Shown here: positions 1-10,443 of the stretch, in pieces
Position numbering within the stretch: position 1 is the first letter of the stretch
Layout of the letters: every line of letters begins with the position of its first letter
Assembly (NCBI GenBank): GCA_033558025.1
Contig: JAUCEF010000014.1
Location: 3,906,001-3,970,000, forward strand
From: Phytophthora sp. 'mugwort'
Lineage: Eukaryota; Oomycota; Peronosporomycetes; Peronosporales; Peronosporaceae
Direction: 5' to 3'
DNA length: 64,000 nt
The notes under the pieces: model-generated
Databases searched by the model: none
What the model was told of the DNA's origin: nothing
What the model saw: only the letters and a program-made list of their open reading frames with translations
Program-made: the position numbers and the translations under genes

Positions 1-1330
1 CTCGCAGAAGTATGGGTATCGGAGAAGATCGCGATCGCGGTGGCGTCAAGCGGGATTGCTTCTCTAGTGCTCATGGGTGGACGCACGGCCCATTCCACCT
101 TCAAGATACCCCTAAACCTTCACGACAAGTCGACGTGTACTATTTTCAAGGGGAGTAATTTGCATGAATTTATCAAGAGATCTGGCTTGGTCATCTGGGA
201 CGAATCACCCATGGCACACCGCTACGCATTTGAGGCGGTCGACCGAACATTGTGCGACTTGGCGGACAATAACCAAGAACCGTTTTGGGGGAAAGTTTTC
301 GTTCTGTCGCGGCAGTTTCGGCTGATTCTTCCGGTGGTAATAGGAGGAACTCCTGCTGAAACGATCGACGCGTGTCTGAAGTCATCTAGGCTGTGACCGC
401 AATTTCGTTAGGTTCGGCTTACTGAGAACATGCGAGTGCAATCCGCTCAGAACGAAAGCTCGGCCGCGGAGCTGGCAGCCTTTGCAAAGTACCTTCTTGA
501 AGTGGAAAGGGCAGACACCAGGTCAACCCGCTCCCTAGAAGCGGGTTGACCTCCCAGAGATATGCTGGTCGAAAACCCAGTTGATGAAACGATCAAGACG
601 AGGAAATCCGACCCGGCGCCATACCGAAAAGGCTCAGCAGGATCACCGACCCGATGTATGCTGACATCGGCAATCCTGAAATCGCTACCGACGCATACTT
701 TGCATCCATACGATTCTGACGACAACACACGCAGTAATGCAACGTATTAACGAGGCGGTGGCGGTGCGTTTGAATGGGGATTCCCACGAATATTTTCCAG
801 TGACTGAGTCGTGGACGACAACGAAGGAAAAATTCTCGAACCAGAAGTTCTGCACTCCGTCAGTATCAACGGAATCCCTCCTCACAAGCAACATTGAAAA
901 AGGGCGCCCCCATCATGATGATGCGAAACCTGAACCCAGACTTGGGATTGTGCAACGGAACACGCCGCCGGATTGTCGAGCTCAAGCCAACGTGATCCAT
1001 GCGAGAATCATGACTGGTGAGCACCAAGGCGAGGACGTGTTGATCCCGAGGATTGGCTTCATCACTGACGACAACGCCCGAGACTTCCCCTTCCGTTTGC
1101 GTCGTAAACAGTTTCCAGTCCAGCCTGCTTTTGCGATGACGATTAACAAAGCCGAAGGTCAGACGGTCGAGAACCTTGGGCTGTATATGTCGTCACCTTG
1201 CTTTTCGCACGGCCAACTTATGTGGCTATGTAGAGAATGACGTCGCGGTCCAAGTTCAAGGCGTTGATTGAGTATCTAGAGCGGAGGAAGACGACGGAGT
1301 CTACATCAATATATCATGTACAGACAGATA
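1..1330 (+). pseudogene. Helitron PIF1-like helicase, broken
   Basis: A degenerate helicase of the kind encoded by Helitrons. Frame 40-396 carries the helicase signature: SSGIASL and GGRTAHS (after the P-loop), then WDESPMAHRYAFEAVDR, the Walker-B-like DE motif. Coding resumes in another frame near 410-540 (TENMRVQSAQNESSAAEL), and the C-terminal part is in 737-1240 (FAMTINKAEGQTVENLGLY, the conserved motif before the C-terminal helicase end). Beyond 1240 a further frame continues with KALIEYLERR-like residues. At least three frame changes and internal stops make this a pseudogene. No RepHel HUH part is in the window. Confidence 0.75.
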
Positions 1331-1559
1331 TTCTGGACAGCCTAATTTTCGTAGGGAAAAAAAGACACTTTATATTTAATTTTGTAAAATACATGTTTGC
1401 TTTGGGTGTGATATAACTTTCTCTACATCATTGAGGCACCCATCCCCGCCGAGCGAAGGCGAGGACATGTGTTGTAGTGGAGCTATCTGGAACAGCGTGC
1501 GGAACGGGATGGAACCAAGCAAACACACACTTCCCGCGAAGCGGGCGGCGCTCGGCTAG
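1..1559 (+). mobile_element. Decayed Helitron, 3' part with terminus
   Basis: This is the 3' portion of a rolling-circle Helitron; its 5' part lies outside the window. It carries a broken PIF1-type helicase and ends in a recognisable Helitron 3' terminus. A short GC hairpin (CCCGC-GAA-GCGGG, 1533-1545) is followed ten bases later by CTAG at 1556-1559, with T next to it, which is the classical hairpin-CTRR|T arrangement. The helicase is interrupted by stops and frameshifts, so the copy is not autonomous. The 3' end assignment rests on hairpin plus CTRR and has not been tested against other copies. Confidence 0.6.
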
Positions 1560-2952
1560 TTGTACTAAACATCAACGCGAGCAACCTGTCGGTCAGTCGG
1601 TCTGTCTGTCTGTCTGTTTGACTGTTAGCAGTCTTTTCTTTTTATTTCGTCACGCTTTTAAGCATTTCCATTGTACACAAAAGCTGCCGAGCGGAGCGAA
1701 GGCGCCGCGATTGGGCGCCGCGATTGGTTAAAATGCGGCCGGACGAAGCGAAGGCGGTGCCGCTATTAAGTCGCTTCCTATCGCGGGGGGGGCTGCCCGT
1801 CCTACTGTCGAAGGCGTAGGTAACTCAGCAATTTTTATAACCTAGCACGGAGAGTAGTGAGCGAGCCCCTGCGAGCGGAACTATGGTGTCTTCTACTGGA
1901 GCGTAGCGTAGGTAGCTTTCTTAGTAGTGTAGCGAGCGCTTCAGCGCGCGAAATGGGCACCATCCAAACCTTTACTACCGGCGCGTAGCGGCGGCGAGTG
2001 GTTAGTTTTAAACAATACAATGAGTGATCATCTCAGTGCACGATGTCATTTACACTAGGCTTCGGTATACGTTTGACCAAAGCTAGAAGTAATGCCTTCA
2101 ATGATTTTCTAGCTACTTTACGGTAAATTAGCTAGCTTTAATTTTCCTGCATACTTTGTTAAATTTTATACCCCAGGTTTTGTGCTGGCTTTATTTCTGA
2201 TATTTCCACTATAAACTCGTTGCGCACATTGAGGTGCAACAACCGCTGATCGATGGTACTTTACATAAACTTTGCGTCGGTCAAATTGTTTTCCAATTTT
2301 TTATTGTGAATTTCGGCCGAGTGACAATGCTGGTCGGCACCATGCTATACACCTCTCAAATAGTTTGGGAATATGCCAAACCTATCGGTAACTCAATCTA
2401 TCTGACTTGACGGTTAATATTATTAGTGCTGTCCCTGTCCTGTCCCCAACCGGATTTCACTCCGTTGAAATGATTGTTTTACTGTAGTACAATAAATTAT
2501 GAGAGTGATTCGTGTGCCCACCTGATAATGGAGGGGGTGAACGTCACATAAAACGACCAACGGAGGAGTGCGGTTGCGAGCGCGTGTAGCCACAGCAAAC
2601 CCGCGCGGGGTGCCCGCGAAGCAGGGCCGCGTGGTATTTGCGGAGGCGGGCCCGGCGCCCAGCACTGTAGCGGGCCAAACCTAGAATCTTGTCCTCGCAG
2701 GAGCACAACGACTGCCTTTGCGAGGCAAAGCCCAAGACTGCGATGCCATCGGTCCCCGGAAGAGCTAGGGTAAAGGGAGATGGGAAACCTTCAATACAAA
2801 ATTACAGTGTAAACCGAACTGTGACAGGGCTAGGTGGGCACAGCAACACGTGCCATAAATTATTTGTATTTAACCCCCAGTGTAAGTTCACTGGTTCTCT
2901 GTCCAGTGTGCGCCACGGTAGCCCGCCAAAATCTCCCCGGAATGAACAGATC
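1560..2952. other. No gene; GC-rich repeat-derived DNA
   Basis: I see no convincing coding sequence here. Two stretches (about 1680-2000 and 2560-2700) are built from short GCGAAGCG/GAGCGAAGG-like words and small GC hairpins, resembling non-coding ends of Helitron-like repeats. Between them the sequence is AT-rich. It ends at the 5' LTR of copia copy 1. Confidence 0.5.
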
Positions 2953-3237
2953 TGTTGATGTGTGCGCCGTATATGCGAAGCGGTGACGTCATGCCCATGC
3001 GCAGTGATGACACGATGCGTGCGGGCACATGCAGCGATGACGCAATGCATGCGAGCTCACACAATGGCGTTGTGCTGAAAAGGGGGGGGGCAGTTGAGAA
3101 CACGTGGATGGATCGGATTGGTCGATATTCCGATTTACTCCTGGGACACAAGGTAAGTAGAAGCAGGTTAGCAAGAGTAAGGAGACAATAGAACTCACTT
3201 CGGTATTTGCCCTCAAACCAACAAGAGCATCTCAACA
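2953..3237 (+). repeat. 5' LTR, copia copy 1
   Basis: 285 bp. It contains TGACGTCA (2984-2991), then two 30-bp tandem units (3001-3030 and 3031-3060), each with a GATGACRC core, then a run of nine G (about 3082). A splice-donor-like GGTAAGTAG lies at 3152-3160, and CAACAG at the LTR end could act as acceptor. The sequence right after the LTR (GGTTAACAGCCGC) is the expected primer-binding position, but I cannot name the tRNA. Confidence 0.93.
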
Positions 3238-3281
3238 GGTTAACAGCCGCAAGACGCTCAAGACCAAGCTTCAGTACCGCC

Positions 3282-6200
3282 ATGACCACCACGTCCGCCA
3301 AGAAAGCTGAAGCCATCCTGGGAAGCGACAACTACTTCCACTGGGAGTTCGCCATGCGGATGACGCTGGCAAGGAAGGGGCTGTTGGCGCACGTGCAGTT
3401 GGTGAAGGACCCGTCGGAGATGACGGAGGCGTGGCTGCTCAATGACATGAAGGCGCTCGGGCTCATCGCCCAAGGTGTGGCGGTGGAGCACCACACGAAG
3501 ATCCGCTCGGCGACGTCGGCCATCATGGCCTGGAACACGTTGCGCGACTTCTACAACCGGACGACCATGCACAACCGGGTGACGATGACCCGTCGCCTCC
3601 ACGAGTTCAAGATGGAGGGCGGCGTGACCATGGCCAAGCACCTGGACGACTTCGACGAGCTCATCGTGGGTCTGCAGACGCTCGGAGAACCGCTGGACGA
3701 GGCTCGTCAGCTGGTCATCCTGCTGAGCAGTCTGCCCACGGAGTACGAGTTGATCTGCTCGATCGTGGAGAACGTGAAAGACTTCACGTTGATCGAGGTG
3801 AAGGAGAAGCTACTCAAGGAGTACGAGCGCCTCGACAAGAAGGAAGGCACTGAGCGCGCGCTAAAGGCTACTGCGAACGGCAGTAAGTTCAAAGGCGCGA
3901 AAACCTTCAGGGGCGGCAAGGGCAGCAAGGCCTTCGGTTCAAGGAAGAACGGCGGTTTCAAGGGAAAGTGCTTCAACTGCGGCCAGATGGGCCACATGAA
4001 GCGGGACTGCCCGGACCCGAACGCGGGCAACAACGACGACGACGCGGTCTTCGCCGTTGGGAAGAGTCGGTCGGCTGGGTGGCTGATCGACAGCGGTGCG
4101 ACGGCGCACATGACGCCTCACCGCAACGACTTGTTTGAGTACAAGGACCTCGACTCGGACGTCGAGGTGACCATCGCGGACGGCAAGAAGATCCGGGTGG
4201 TGGGAACGGGGTCGGTGCGCCTGACGGGCATCGACGGCACGCGCATTAAGATGGTCGATGTGATGTACATCCCCGGGCTGGACCGGCAGCTGTTGTCTGT
4301 CAGCAGGCTGGCGGAGCGCGGCATGAGCGTGGAGTTTCAGAAGAAGTCGTGTACGATCTGGAACAAGTCCAAGGCGATCGCGTTGGGCAAGAAGGTCGGC
4401 AAGGCCTACGTGCTCGACTGCGAGAAGGACATGGCGCACTACGTGGAGTACGCCGGAGTCGACAGTGAGTGGGAGTTGTGGCATGCGCGCATGGGCCACT
4501 TGAACAAGGACGCGCTGGCGAAGACGCAGAACGCCACCACTGGCATGCCCACGTTGGACCGCAAGTCCATGACGCTGTGCGGGGGCTGCATGAAGGGCAA
4601 ACAGACGGTCGCGCACTTCCCGTCTCGATCGCTGTCGAAGACGACGAAGGTGTTGCAGTTGGTGCACACGGACGTCATGGGGCCCATGAAGACGAAGTCT
4701 AAGGGCGGGGCCCGGTACGTGCTCACGTTTGTGGATGACTACTCCAAGTACGTGGTGGCGTACTTCATCACCAAGAAGAGTGAGGTGCCCGTCAAGTTCA
4801 AGACGTTCATGAACTTGTACGAGAACCAGTGGGGAGAGCGCATCAAGTGCCTGCGCTCGGACAACGGCACGGAGTTCGTCAACAAGGAGATGGACAGGTT
4901 GTGCGCGTTGAACGGGATCGTTCACCAGAAGACCGTGCCTTACAGCCCGCAGCAGAACGGCGTGGCGGAGCGCATGAACCGCACGATCATGGAGAAGGCC
5001 CGCAGCATGTTGTATTACAAGGCTATCTCAACGATGTGGTGGGCCGAGGCGGTCAGTACGTCGGTGTACCTGATTAACCGGTCCACGACCATTACGCACT
5101 CGAGCAGGACGCCGTACGAGTTGGCGTTCAGGGGCAAGCCGCGACTGGACCACTTGCGCGTGTTCGGCTCGGTCGGGTACGCTCACGTCGACAAGGTAAA
5201 GCGCACCAAGTTGGAGCCGAAGAGCTTCAAGTGCATGTTCTTGGGGTACGCCGAGAACTCGAAGGGCTACCGCGTGTACGACTTGGAGTCGAACAAGGTG
5301 AAGGTGACAAGGTCGATGAAGCTCGACGAGCGCGAGGTAGACGGCATCTACGACTCGGCGCCGACGGAGAGCACGACGGTCATCCATTCGACGGAGGACG
5401 TCGATGACGTCGTGCAGCACGAGCAAGAGCGCCAACCCGCTACTGAAGAGCCGATGGGATCGGTGGAGGAGAGCCATGAGGAAGACACGGAGATGCCCGA
5501 GGCTGAGTCGGACGACTTGACGAGGCATGAGCTGGCAAGATACCGAAGGACGCCAGGGGCAGCCTTCAGTGACAATCTTGTATTCCACCCGGAACCCGAA
5601 CGAGTCCGACGCCCTCGTGACTCAGTCCTTGCTCTTCAAGACGTTGCAGACGAGTACAAGGTGAACGACGAGGACGACCCGGACAACGACGACCACTTCT
5701 GGCCGCCGTCGCCTAAGCGACCTCGAGTCGACGAGGACGGACTGCTCGCCGAAGCGGTACTGGCTTACGCTGCCAGTGTGGGAGAAGCTGACGACGCGCC
5801 TACCACGTACCAGCAGGCCATGAAGAGCAACGAGGCGTCGGAGTGGATCAAGGCGATGAACTCCGAGTTGAAGGCGCACGCGGACAATGGCTCGTGGACG
5901 CTGGTTCGACGGACGTCTGGCGCCCGGCCGATTGGGTGTCGATGGGTGTTCGCTAAGAAGCGGAACGAGCACGGCCGAGTTGTGCGGTACAAGGCCCGGT
6001 TGGTGGCGAAGGGCTTCAAGCAGAAGTTCGGCGTGGACTTCTTCGAGACGTACTCGCCCGTCGCCAACATGAACTCGATCAGGGTTGTGCTGTCGGTGGT
6101 GGTGGCGAAGGCCTACGTCACAGAGCAGCTGGACGCGGACACAGCGTTCCTGAACAGTGATCTGAAGGAGCAAGTGTTCATGGAGGTGCCGTACGGCATC

Positions 6201-7412
6201 ACGAACGCGGAGAACATGATGTGCAAGCTGGACAAGGCGATCTACGGCCTCAAGCAGGCCGCGAGCGCGTGGCATCAGACGATCCACGCCGTGTTTATGA
6301 AGATCGGCTTCCGCAGTTGCGGGGCAGACCAGTGCGTCTACGTGAAGGGCTCCAAGGACAAATACGTGTACGTCTGCTTGTACGTGGACGACATGATCAT
6401 CGCCGCCAAGACCAACAAAGAGATTGACGAGGTCAAGATGGCGTTGAAGAGCGCGTTTAAGATGAAGGAGCTCGGCGAGGTCAAGTTCATCCTCGGTATG
6501 GAGGTGGACCATGACCACACGGCCGGCACGTTGATGATCAGGCAGACGCGCTACATCGACGACGTCGTGAACCGGTTCAACCAGCAAGACGCGAAAGCGG
6601 TGGTGAACCCGTGCGAGTCCGGCATGAAGTTGACGAAGATGCAATCGCCGACCACGAACGCTGAGCGCGAGGACATGAGGTCCAAGCCGTACAGGTCTTT
6701 GATCGGATGCTTGTTGTACATCACGACCTGCACGCGGCCGGACGTGGCATATATCGTCACGCAGCTGTCGCGGTTCTTGGAGAACCGTGGGCAGCAGCAC
6801 TGGAAGGCAGCCATTCGTGTGCTCCGCTACCTGAAGACGACGAAGGACTTCGGGGTCATCTACAGCGGCAACGACGGCAAGGTCGTGTTGGAGGCATACA
6901 CGGACGCGGACTGGGGCAGCAATCTGGACGACCGCCGCTCGGTATCCGGGATCATGATCATGATTGGCGGCGCGCCGGTCGTTTTCAAGTCCAAGTACCA
7001 GCGCACGGTGGCGCTGAGCTCGGCGGAGGCGGAGTACATGGCGTTAAGCCTGTGCACGCAGGAGGTGCTGTGGACCCGTGCGATGCTCAAGGACCTGGGT
7101 CATGAGCAAGTGGGAGCGACGCAAGTCTGGGAGGACAACCAAGGTGCCATTGCACTGGCAAGCAACGCCGGCTACAATGCGCGGACCAAGCACGTCGACA
7201 TCAGGCACCACTTCATCCGCGAGAACGTGGCCCGGGACATCATCACGGTGGACTACGTTGGGACGGAAGGTCAGCTGGCGGACATGCTCACGAAGGCGGT
7301 CGGGACGAAGAGACTGCAGTTCTTGCTCGCAGGGAGCGGCGTCCGAACCAAGACCGCTCAGCATGCGGCGAGTGGGAGTGTTGATGTGTGCGCCGTATAT
7401 GCGAAGCGGTGA
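3282..7412 (+). CDS. copia gag-pol polyprotein, intact
   Basis: Single-frame polyprotein of about 1,376 residues for reverse transcription and integration of the element. The frame is open from 3207 inside the LTR, but the first ATG with a sensible N-terminus (MTTTSAKKAE) is at 3282. Counting from 3207, I see a gag domain (about 40-230), a CCHC knuckle CFNCGQMGHMKRDC (255-268), protease DSGA (295-298), gag-pre-integrase (LWHARMGHL), integrase D489, D552 and E588 (D-35-E spacing), reverse transcriptase with YVDD (1059-1062), and RNase H (EAYTDADWGS, ALSSAEAEYMAL). The stop lies 34 bp inside the 3' LTR. Order PR-INT-RT-RH is diagnostic of Ty1/copia. No frameshift separates gag and pol. Confidence 0.95.
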   Translation: MTTTSAKKAEAILGSDNYFHWEFAMRMTLARKGLLAHVQLVKDPSEMTEAWLLNDMKALGLIAQGVAVEHHTKIRSATSAIMAWNTLRDFYNRTTMHNRVTMTRRLHEFKMEGGVTMAKHLDDFDELIVGLQTLGEPLDEARQLVILLSSLPTEYELICSIVENVKDFTLIEVKEKLLKEYERLDKKEGTERALKATANGSKFKGAKTFRGGKGSKAFGSRKNGGFKGKCFNCGQMGHMKRDCPDPNAGNNDDDAVFAVGKSRSAGWLIDSGATAHMTPHRNDLFEYKDLDSDVEVTIADGKKIRVVGTGSVRLTGIDGTRIKMVDVMYIPGLDRQLLSVSRLAERGMSVEFQKKSCTIWNKSKAIALGKKVGKAYVLDCEKDMAHYVEYAGVDSEWELWHARMGHLNKDALAKTQNATTGMPTLDRKSMTLCGGCMKGKQTVAHFPSRSLSKTTKVLQLVHTDVMGPMKTKSKGGARYVLTFVDDYSKYVVAYFITKKSEVPVKFKTFMNLYENQWGERIKCLRSDNGTEFVNKEMDRLCALNGIVHQKTVPYSPQQNGVAERMNRTIMEKARSMLYYKAISTMWWAEAVSTSVYLINRSTTITHSSRTPYELAFRGKPRLDHLRVFGSVGYAHVDKVKRTKLEPKSFKCMFLGYAENSKGYRVYDLESNKVKVTRSMKLDEREVDGIYDSAPTESTTVIHSTEDVDDVVQHEQERQPATEEPMGSVEESHEEDTEMPEAESDDLTRHELARYRRTPGAAFSDNLVFHPEPERVRRPRDSVLALQDVADEYKVNDEDDPDNDDHFWPPSPKRPRVDEDGLLAEAVLAYAASVGEADDAPTTYQQAMKSNEASEWIKAMNSELKAHADNGSWTLVRRTSGARPIGCRWVFAKKRNEHGRVVRYKARLVAKGFKQKFGVDFFETYSPVANMNSIRVVLSVVVAKAYVTEQLDADTAFLNSDLKEQVFMEVPYGITNAENMMCKLDKAIYGLKQAASAWHQTIHAVFMKIGFRSCGADQCVYVKGSKDKYVYVCLYVDDMIIAAKTNKEIDEVKMALKSAFKMKELGEVKFILGMEVDHDHTAGTLMIRQTRYIDDVVNRFNQQDAKAVVNPCESGMKLTKMQSPTTNAEREDMRSKPYRSLIGCLLYITTCTRPDVAYIVTQLSRFLENRGQQHWKAAIRVLRYLKTTKDFGVIYSGNDGKVVLEAYTDADWGSNLDDRRSVSGIMIMIGGAPVVFKSKYQRTVALSSAEAEYMALSLCTQEVLWTRAMLKDLGHEQVGATQVWEDNQGAIALASNAGYNARTKHVDIRHHFIRENVARDIITVDYVGTEGQLADMLTKAVGTKRLQFLLAGSGVRTKTAQHAASGSVDVCAVYAKR

Positions 7413-7663
7413 CGTCATGCCCATGCGCAGTGATGACACGATGCGTGCGGGCACATGCAGCGATGACGCAATGCATGCGAGCTCACGCAATGGCGTTGTG
7501 CTGAAAAGGGGGGGGGCAGTTGAGAACACGTGGATGGATCGGATTGGTCGATATTCCGATTTACTCCTGGGACACAAGGTAAGTAGAAGCAGGTTAGCAA
7601 GAGTAAGGAGACAATAGAACTCACTTCGGCATTTGCCCTCAAACCAACAAGAGCATCTCAACA
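7379..7663 (+). repeat. 3' LTR, copia copy 1
   Basis: 285 bp, same termini and internal motifs as the 5' LTR. It is preceded by a purine-rich stretch (GCGAGTGGGAG) in the polypurine-tract position. The last codons and the stop of gag-pol lie in its first 34 bp. Confidence 0.93.
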
Positions 7664-7927
7664 AGTTTGTAGGCAACATCCTGTTATTTAATTAAGTCTA
7701 CAGTGTTGAGTTTGTGAATAACGCCGTGCTGGTGTAGATTTCTTACTAAATGTTCCGAGATACAGGCGACATCCAAACGGGCGCAGAGGTGAATAACAAT
7801 AGCCTCACAACATTTCAAAAAATGGACGGTTGTCACGCCTCCTACGAAAGCTTAGAAAGTAAAGGTTCACATTCGCGTTTGCTTCTTCGTCTACAGTTTT
7901 TGGTTAATCTGTTTTTCTCACTATTGC

Positions 7928-8999
7928 TTAGGCCAGCTTTACCACGACCTTCCCCAGATTCTTGCGTGCATACAAATAATCGATCGCATCAGGAATACTC
8001 TCCAGTCCTTCAAAATTGACGGGGTCAATACCAGGCACGAGCTTCTTTTCGGCGATCAACTTGAGCAAACGTTGCATGTGGGGTTGGTACTGGCTGCGGT
8101 AGTGGCCCGAGATGAATCCACGCAGCGACGCCGACTTGAACAGCAGTTTGGGTACCAGCTCACTGGCCGTGAAGTTGTCCTTAGCGCCATGGTAGCCCGA
8201 TATATGTCCAAAGGCGATGATACGGCCCTTGGCAGCCATATTGTCGACAATCGTACGGAACAAGTCACCGCCCACCGTCTCAAACACGAGGTCCACCCCG
8301 TTCGGATACTCCTTCTTGAGAACTTCGTCCACGTTCTCCGTATTGTAGTTGATCACGCGGTCGCAACCAATGGACTTCAAGTGGGCAGCCTTGGCGTCTG
8401 AGCTGGTCGTACCAATCACATGGTTGCCCGCCAACTTCGCGAGCTGCACGACGAACTGACCAGTCCCACCGGCAGCGGCCGTGACGAGCACTGTCTCGTT
8501 CGATTTCATCTCTCCCACCTGCTCCAGCGCAATGGACGCCGAGCTGCCGCAGACGATCAGTGGCAGCACATCCGACGTCGGCGTCGGGACCTTGACGACC
8601 ATCGCTATGTCCACCTCGTTGTACTCAGCGAAAGCTCCCAGTTCTGCAACACAGATAATAGTAGGTCGGTCAAGTACATAATTCGTTTACAAATCGATCT
8701 TCGCAGGCTTTCGTACTTCGATAGGCGACGGCGTCCCCCACTTTGACATCGGAAATTCCTTCTCCCACTTCCAGGACGACACCAACAGCATCCAGTCCAC
8801 AACCGAAAGGCGGCGGAAGTGGTCCCGTGTACGCGCCGTTGGTAACGTTGACGTCGGTAGCGTTGATGCCCACGTAGAAATTCTTGACCACGACCGAGTT
8901 GGCGTGGGCCCTGGGCAGCTCCGGCTCCTCAACGAGGCGCGTGGCTGCTCGGAAGTCCGTGGACTTGGTATGCACTTCCAGACGCTTGTAGCTCGGCAT
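7928..8999 (-). CDS. ZADH2/PTGR3-like MDR oxidoreductase, copy A
   Basis: NAD(P)H-dependent reductase of the medium-chain dehydrogenase family, closest in pattern to ZADH2/PTGR3 (15-oxo-prostaglandin/quinone reductase-like). Complement join(7928..8643,8717..8999) gives 332 residues. The 73-bp intron has GTACG/TTGCAG borders, and splicing restores the conserved AYRKLGAFAEY, which neither raw frame shows. The N-terminal GroES-like half has INATDVN and PPPFGCGLDA; the Rossmann half has TAAAGGTGQFVVQLAKLAG and GCDRVINYN. There are no zinc ligands, as usual for this branch. Copies B (38265-39269) and C (61144-62145) are intronless. The gene lies between two transposons, yet the frame is clean and likely functional. 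The exact substrate cannot be told from sequence. Confidence 0.9.
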
Positions 9000-9982
9000 G
9001 GCTAGTATGACAGTGACAGCCTCTCAAATCAAATCTGAATGTTGGGATGCCGTACAATTGTGTTACATGCATACGTCAACAGTACTAAGTAAGCACCAGT
9101 GGATGCATAATCATTAGGGCACAGTACCGATTTCGACAGGTTATCAACAACCGCGTAATAAAATATTTCAGATTTTCAGTAAACAGAAAGGTGTTAAAAA
9201 GGTTTTTTTAACTTTGTGGAAGGCGAACAATAATTTCGCGCTTTTGCCGATGGGTGGTCACCATATCGATGCCTGTGCTACATACCAAGATCGGTATGCC
9301 GTTCAATGCGGGCTGTACCACATATCAACGGGCGGAAGCTATAGATCGGGCTAAGATTGAAAGAGTGTCGCCGTCGGCACGACTCGCGAAGTAGTACAGC
9401 GTAAATCGTTAATGGAACAGACGGACTATTGGAGCTTATCACTGCTTAGATGTTCGGAAGTGGAACAAGTCTTCTACCGTGACCAGAACGTTCTCCTCCT
9501 CACTTTCTCGTTCTGCTGGCTCGATACTTCTGACTCCCAGGAGGGGCGCACTCCATTTACGGGCATGTGGTTCAGTTGATCAAGTCCGGAGTTAGCCTGG
9601 AGCGCACTCATGAACGGATGGCCAGGCTGCTCACGCATTCGGAGCATTCTGCTGGCAGGAGACGTTGGATGCATAGCCAGGAGACCGGTTACCACAGTAC
9701 AGCGTAAATTGTGTAACTCTGTCGTTTGGTAACGAATGAAAGGGTATCCGCGCGGCATCTCAGTCGAAGACGTATATTTTTCCTTTCCCGACTTATTTCC
9801 AATCTGACCTCAAAAGGTAGATCTCTTTCGCAGGGGCGTTTAGGGCTAAAAGAATGATTTGGCGTGTGCGCATTTGCCTGTTTCGTCCAATCACTGTTGG
9901 GTAAACAAGTTCTACCGACGTGCAGGATTGCTTTGCACTTGATTTTAATATTTGCGGTGTTTTCGCGCGGCTAATGGAATCA
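9000..9982. other. Intergenic, no gene seen
   Basis: Promoter side of oxidoreductase copy A followed by sequence without recognisable coding potential. A decayed Inr-like CATTCAGATTTG (minus strand, about 9030-9042) sits where copies B and C have a clear Inr+FPR motif. The remainder is probably old repeat DNA. Confidence 0.4.
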
Positions 9983-10443
9983 TCCCCTACCCACAGCGAT
10001 GTAGAGTATCCTACAGGATAGCAAAATCCAAGATCTTCCCGATATCCTGTATTGCATCCGATACGATCAAAGCGGAGGTGGTAAAGATGATGGGCTTGTC
10101 GATAAATGTTTTCTATATTTCAACATTATCCATCACCAGTCCTATTGTGGTGCGTGGTTACGAACCATTCTGAAATCAGTCATCCTTACATTCATTAGTG
10201 CTCTTTCTCACTATCTTCACTATTCGACTCTTGGTCACTAGCTAGCCCATTCTTCGGAGCCCTGCGGGGAACGTGAATGCCACCTGGCGTAACCGTGGCG
10301 TTCCTCCACATATCATGCCAGATCTGGCTGCATGTAGGAGCGCTCACAGGTCCAGCGGGAACATGTTGACGTGCGCGCTGACAGAGATAGATGCTGCCGC
10401 TGCCATGAGTGTCTGAACAAGTTCTACAAAGGTATGTAGTCTC

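Larger units (their letters stand above)
2953..7663 (+). mobile_element. Ty1/copia LTR retrotransposon, copy 1
   Basis: A complete 4,711-bp copia element. The two 285-bp LTRs start TGTTGA and end TCAACA (perfect 6-bp inverted termini). I count only two differences between them (A/G in the CTCACRCAATGG stretch and T/C in TTCGGYATTTG), implying a recent insertion. The internal polyprotein frame is open throughout. The flanks do not form a target duplication: AGATC (2948-2952) precedes and AGTTT (7664-7668) follows. It is about 99% identical to copy 2 at 25840-30543. Confidence 0.95.

Noticed and set aside
3207..3281. Upstream extension of copia gag-pol into the 5' LTR
   Set aside because: It begins with TTG and includes LTR sequence; the first ATG is at 3282.
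3939..4925. 328-residue minus-strand frame rich in Val/Leu/Arg
   Set aside because: Antisense to the copia gag-protease-integrase region, repeated in copy 2; not a gene.
5622..6800. 392-residue minus-strand frame (also its twin at 28503-29681)
   Set aside because: It lies exactly antisense to the copia polyprotein and is an artefact of GC-rich codon use; it has no domain features.
8670..8716. Reading the oxidoreductase copy A as a broken pseudogene
   Set aside because: Removing a 73-bp GT-AG intron restores a complete 332-residue protein aligned with copies B and C.
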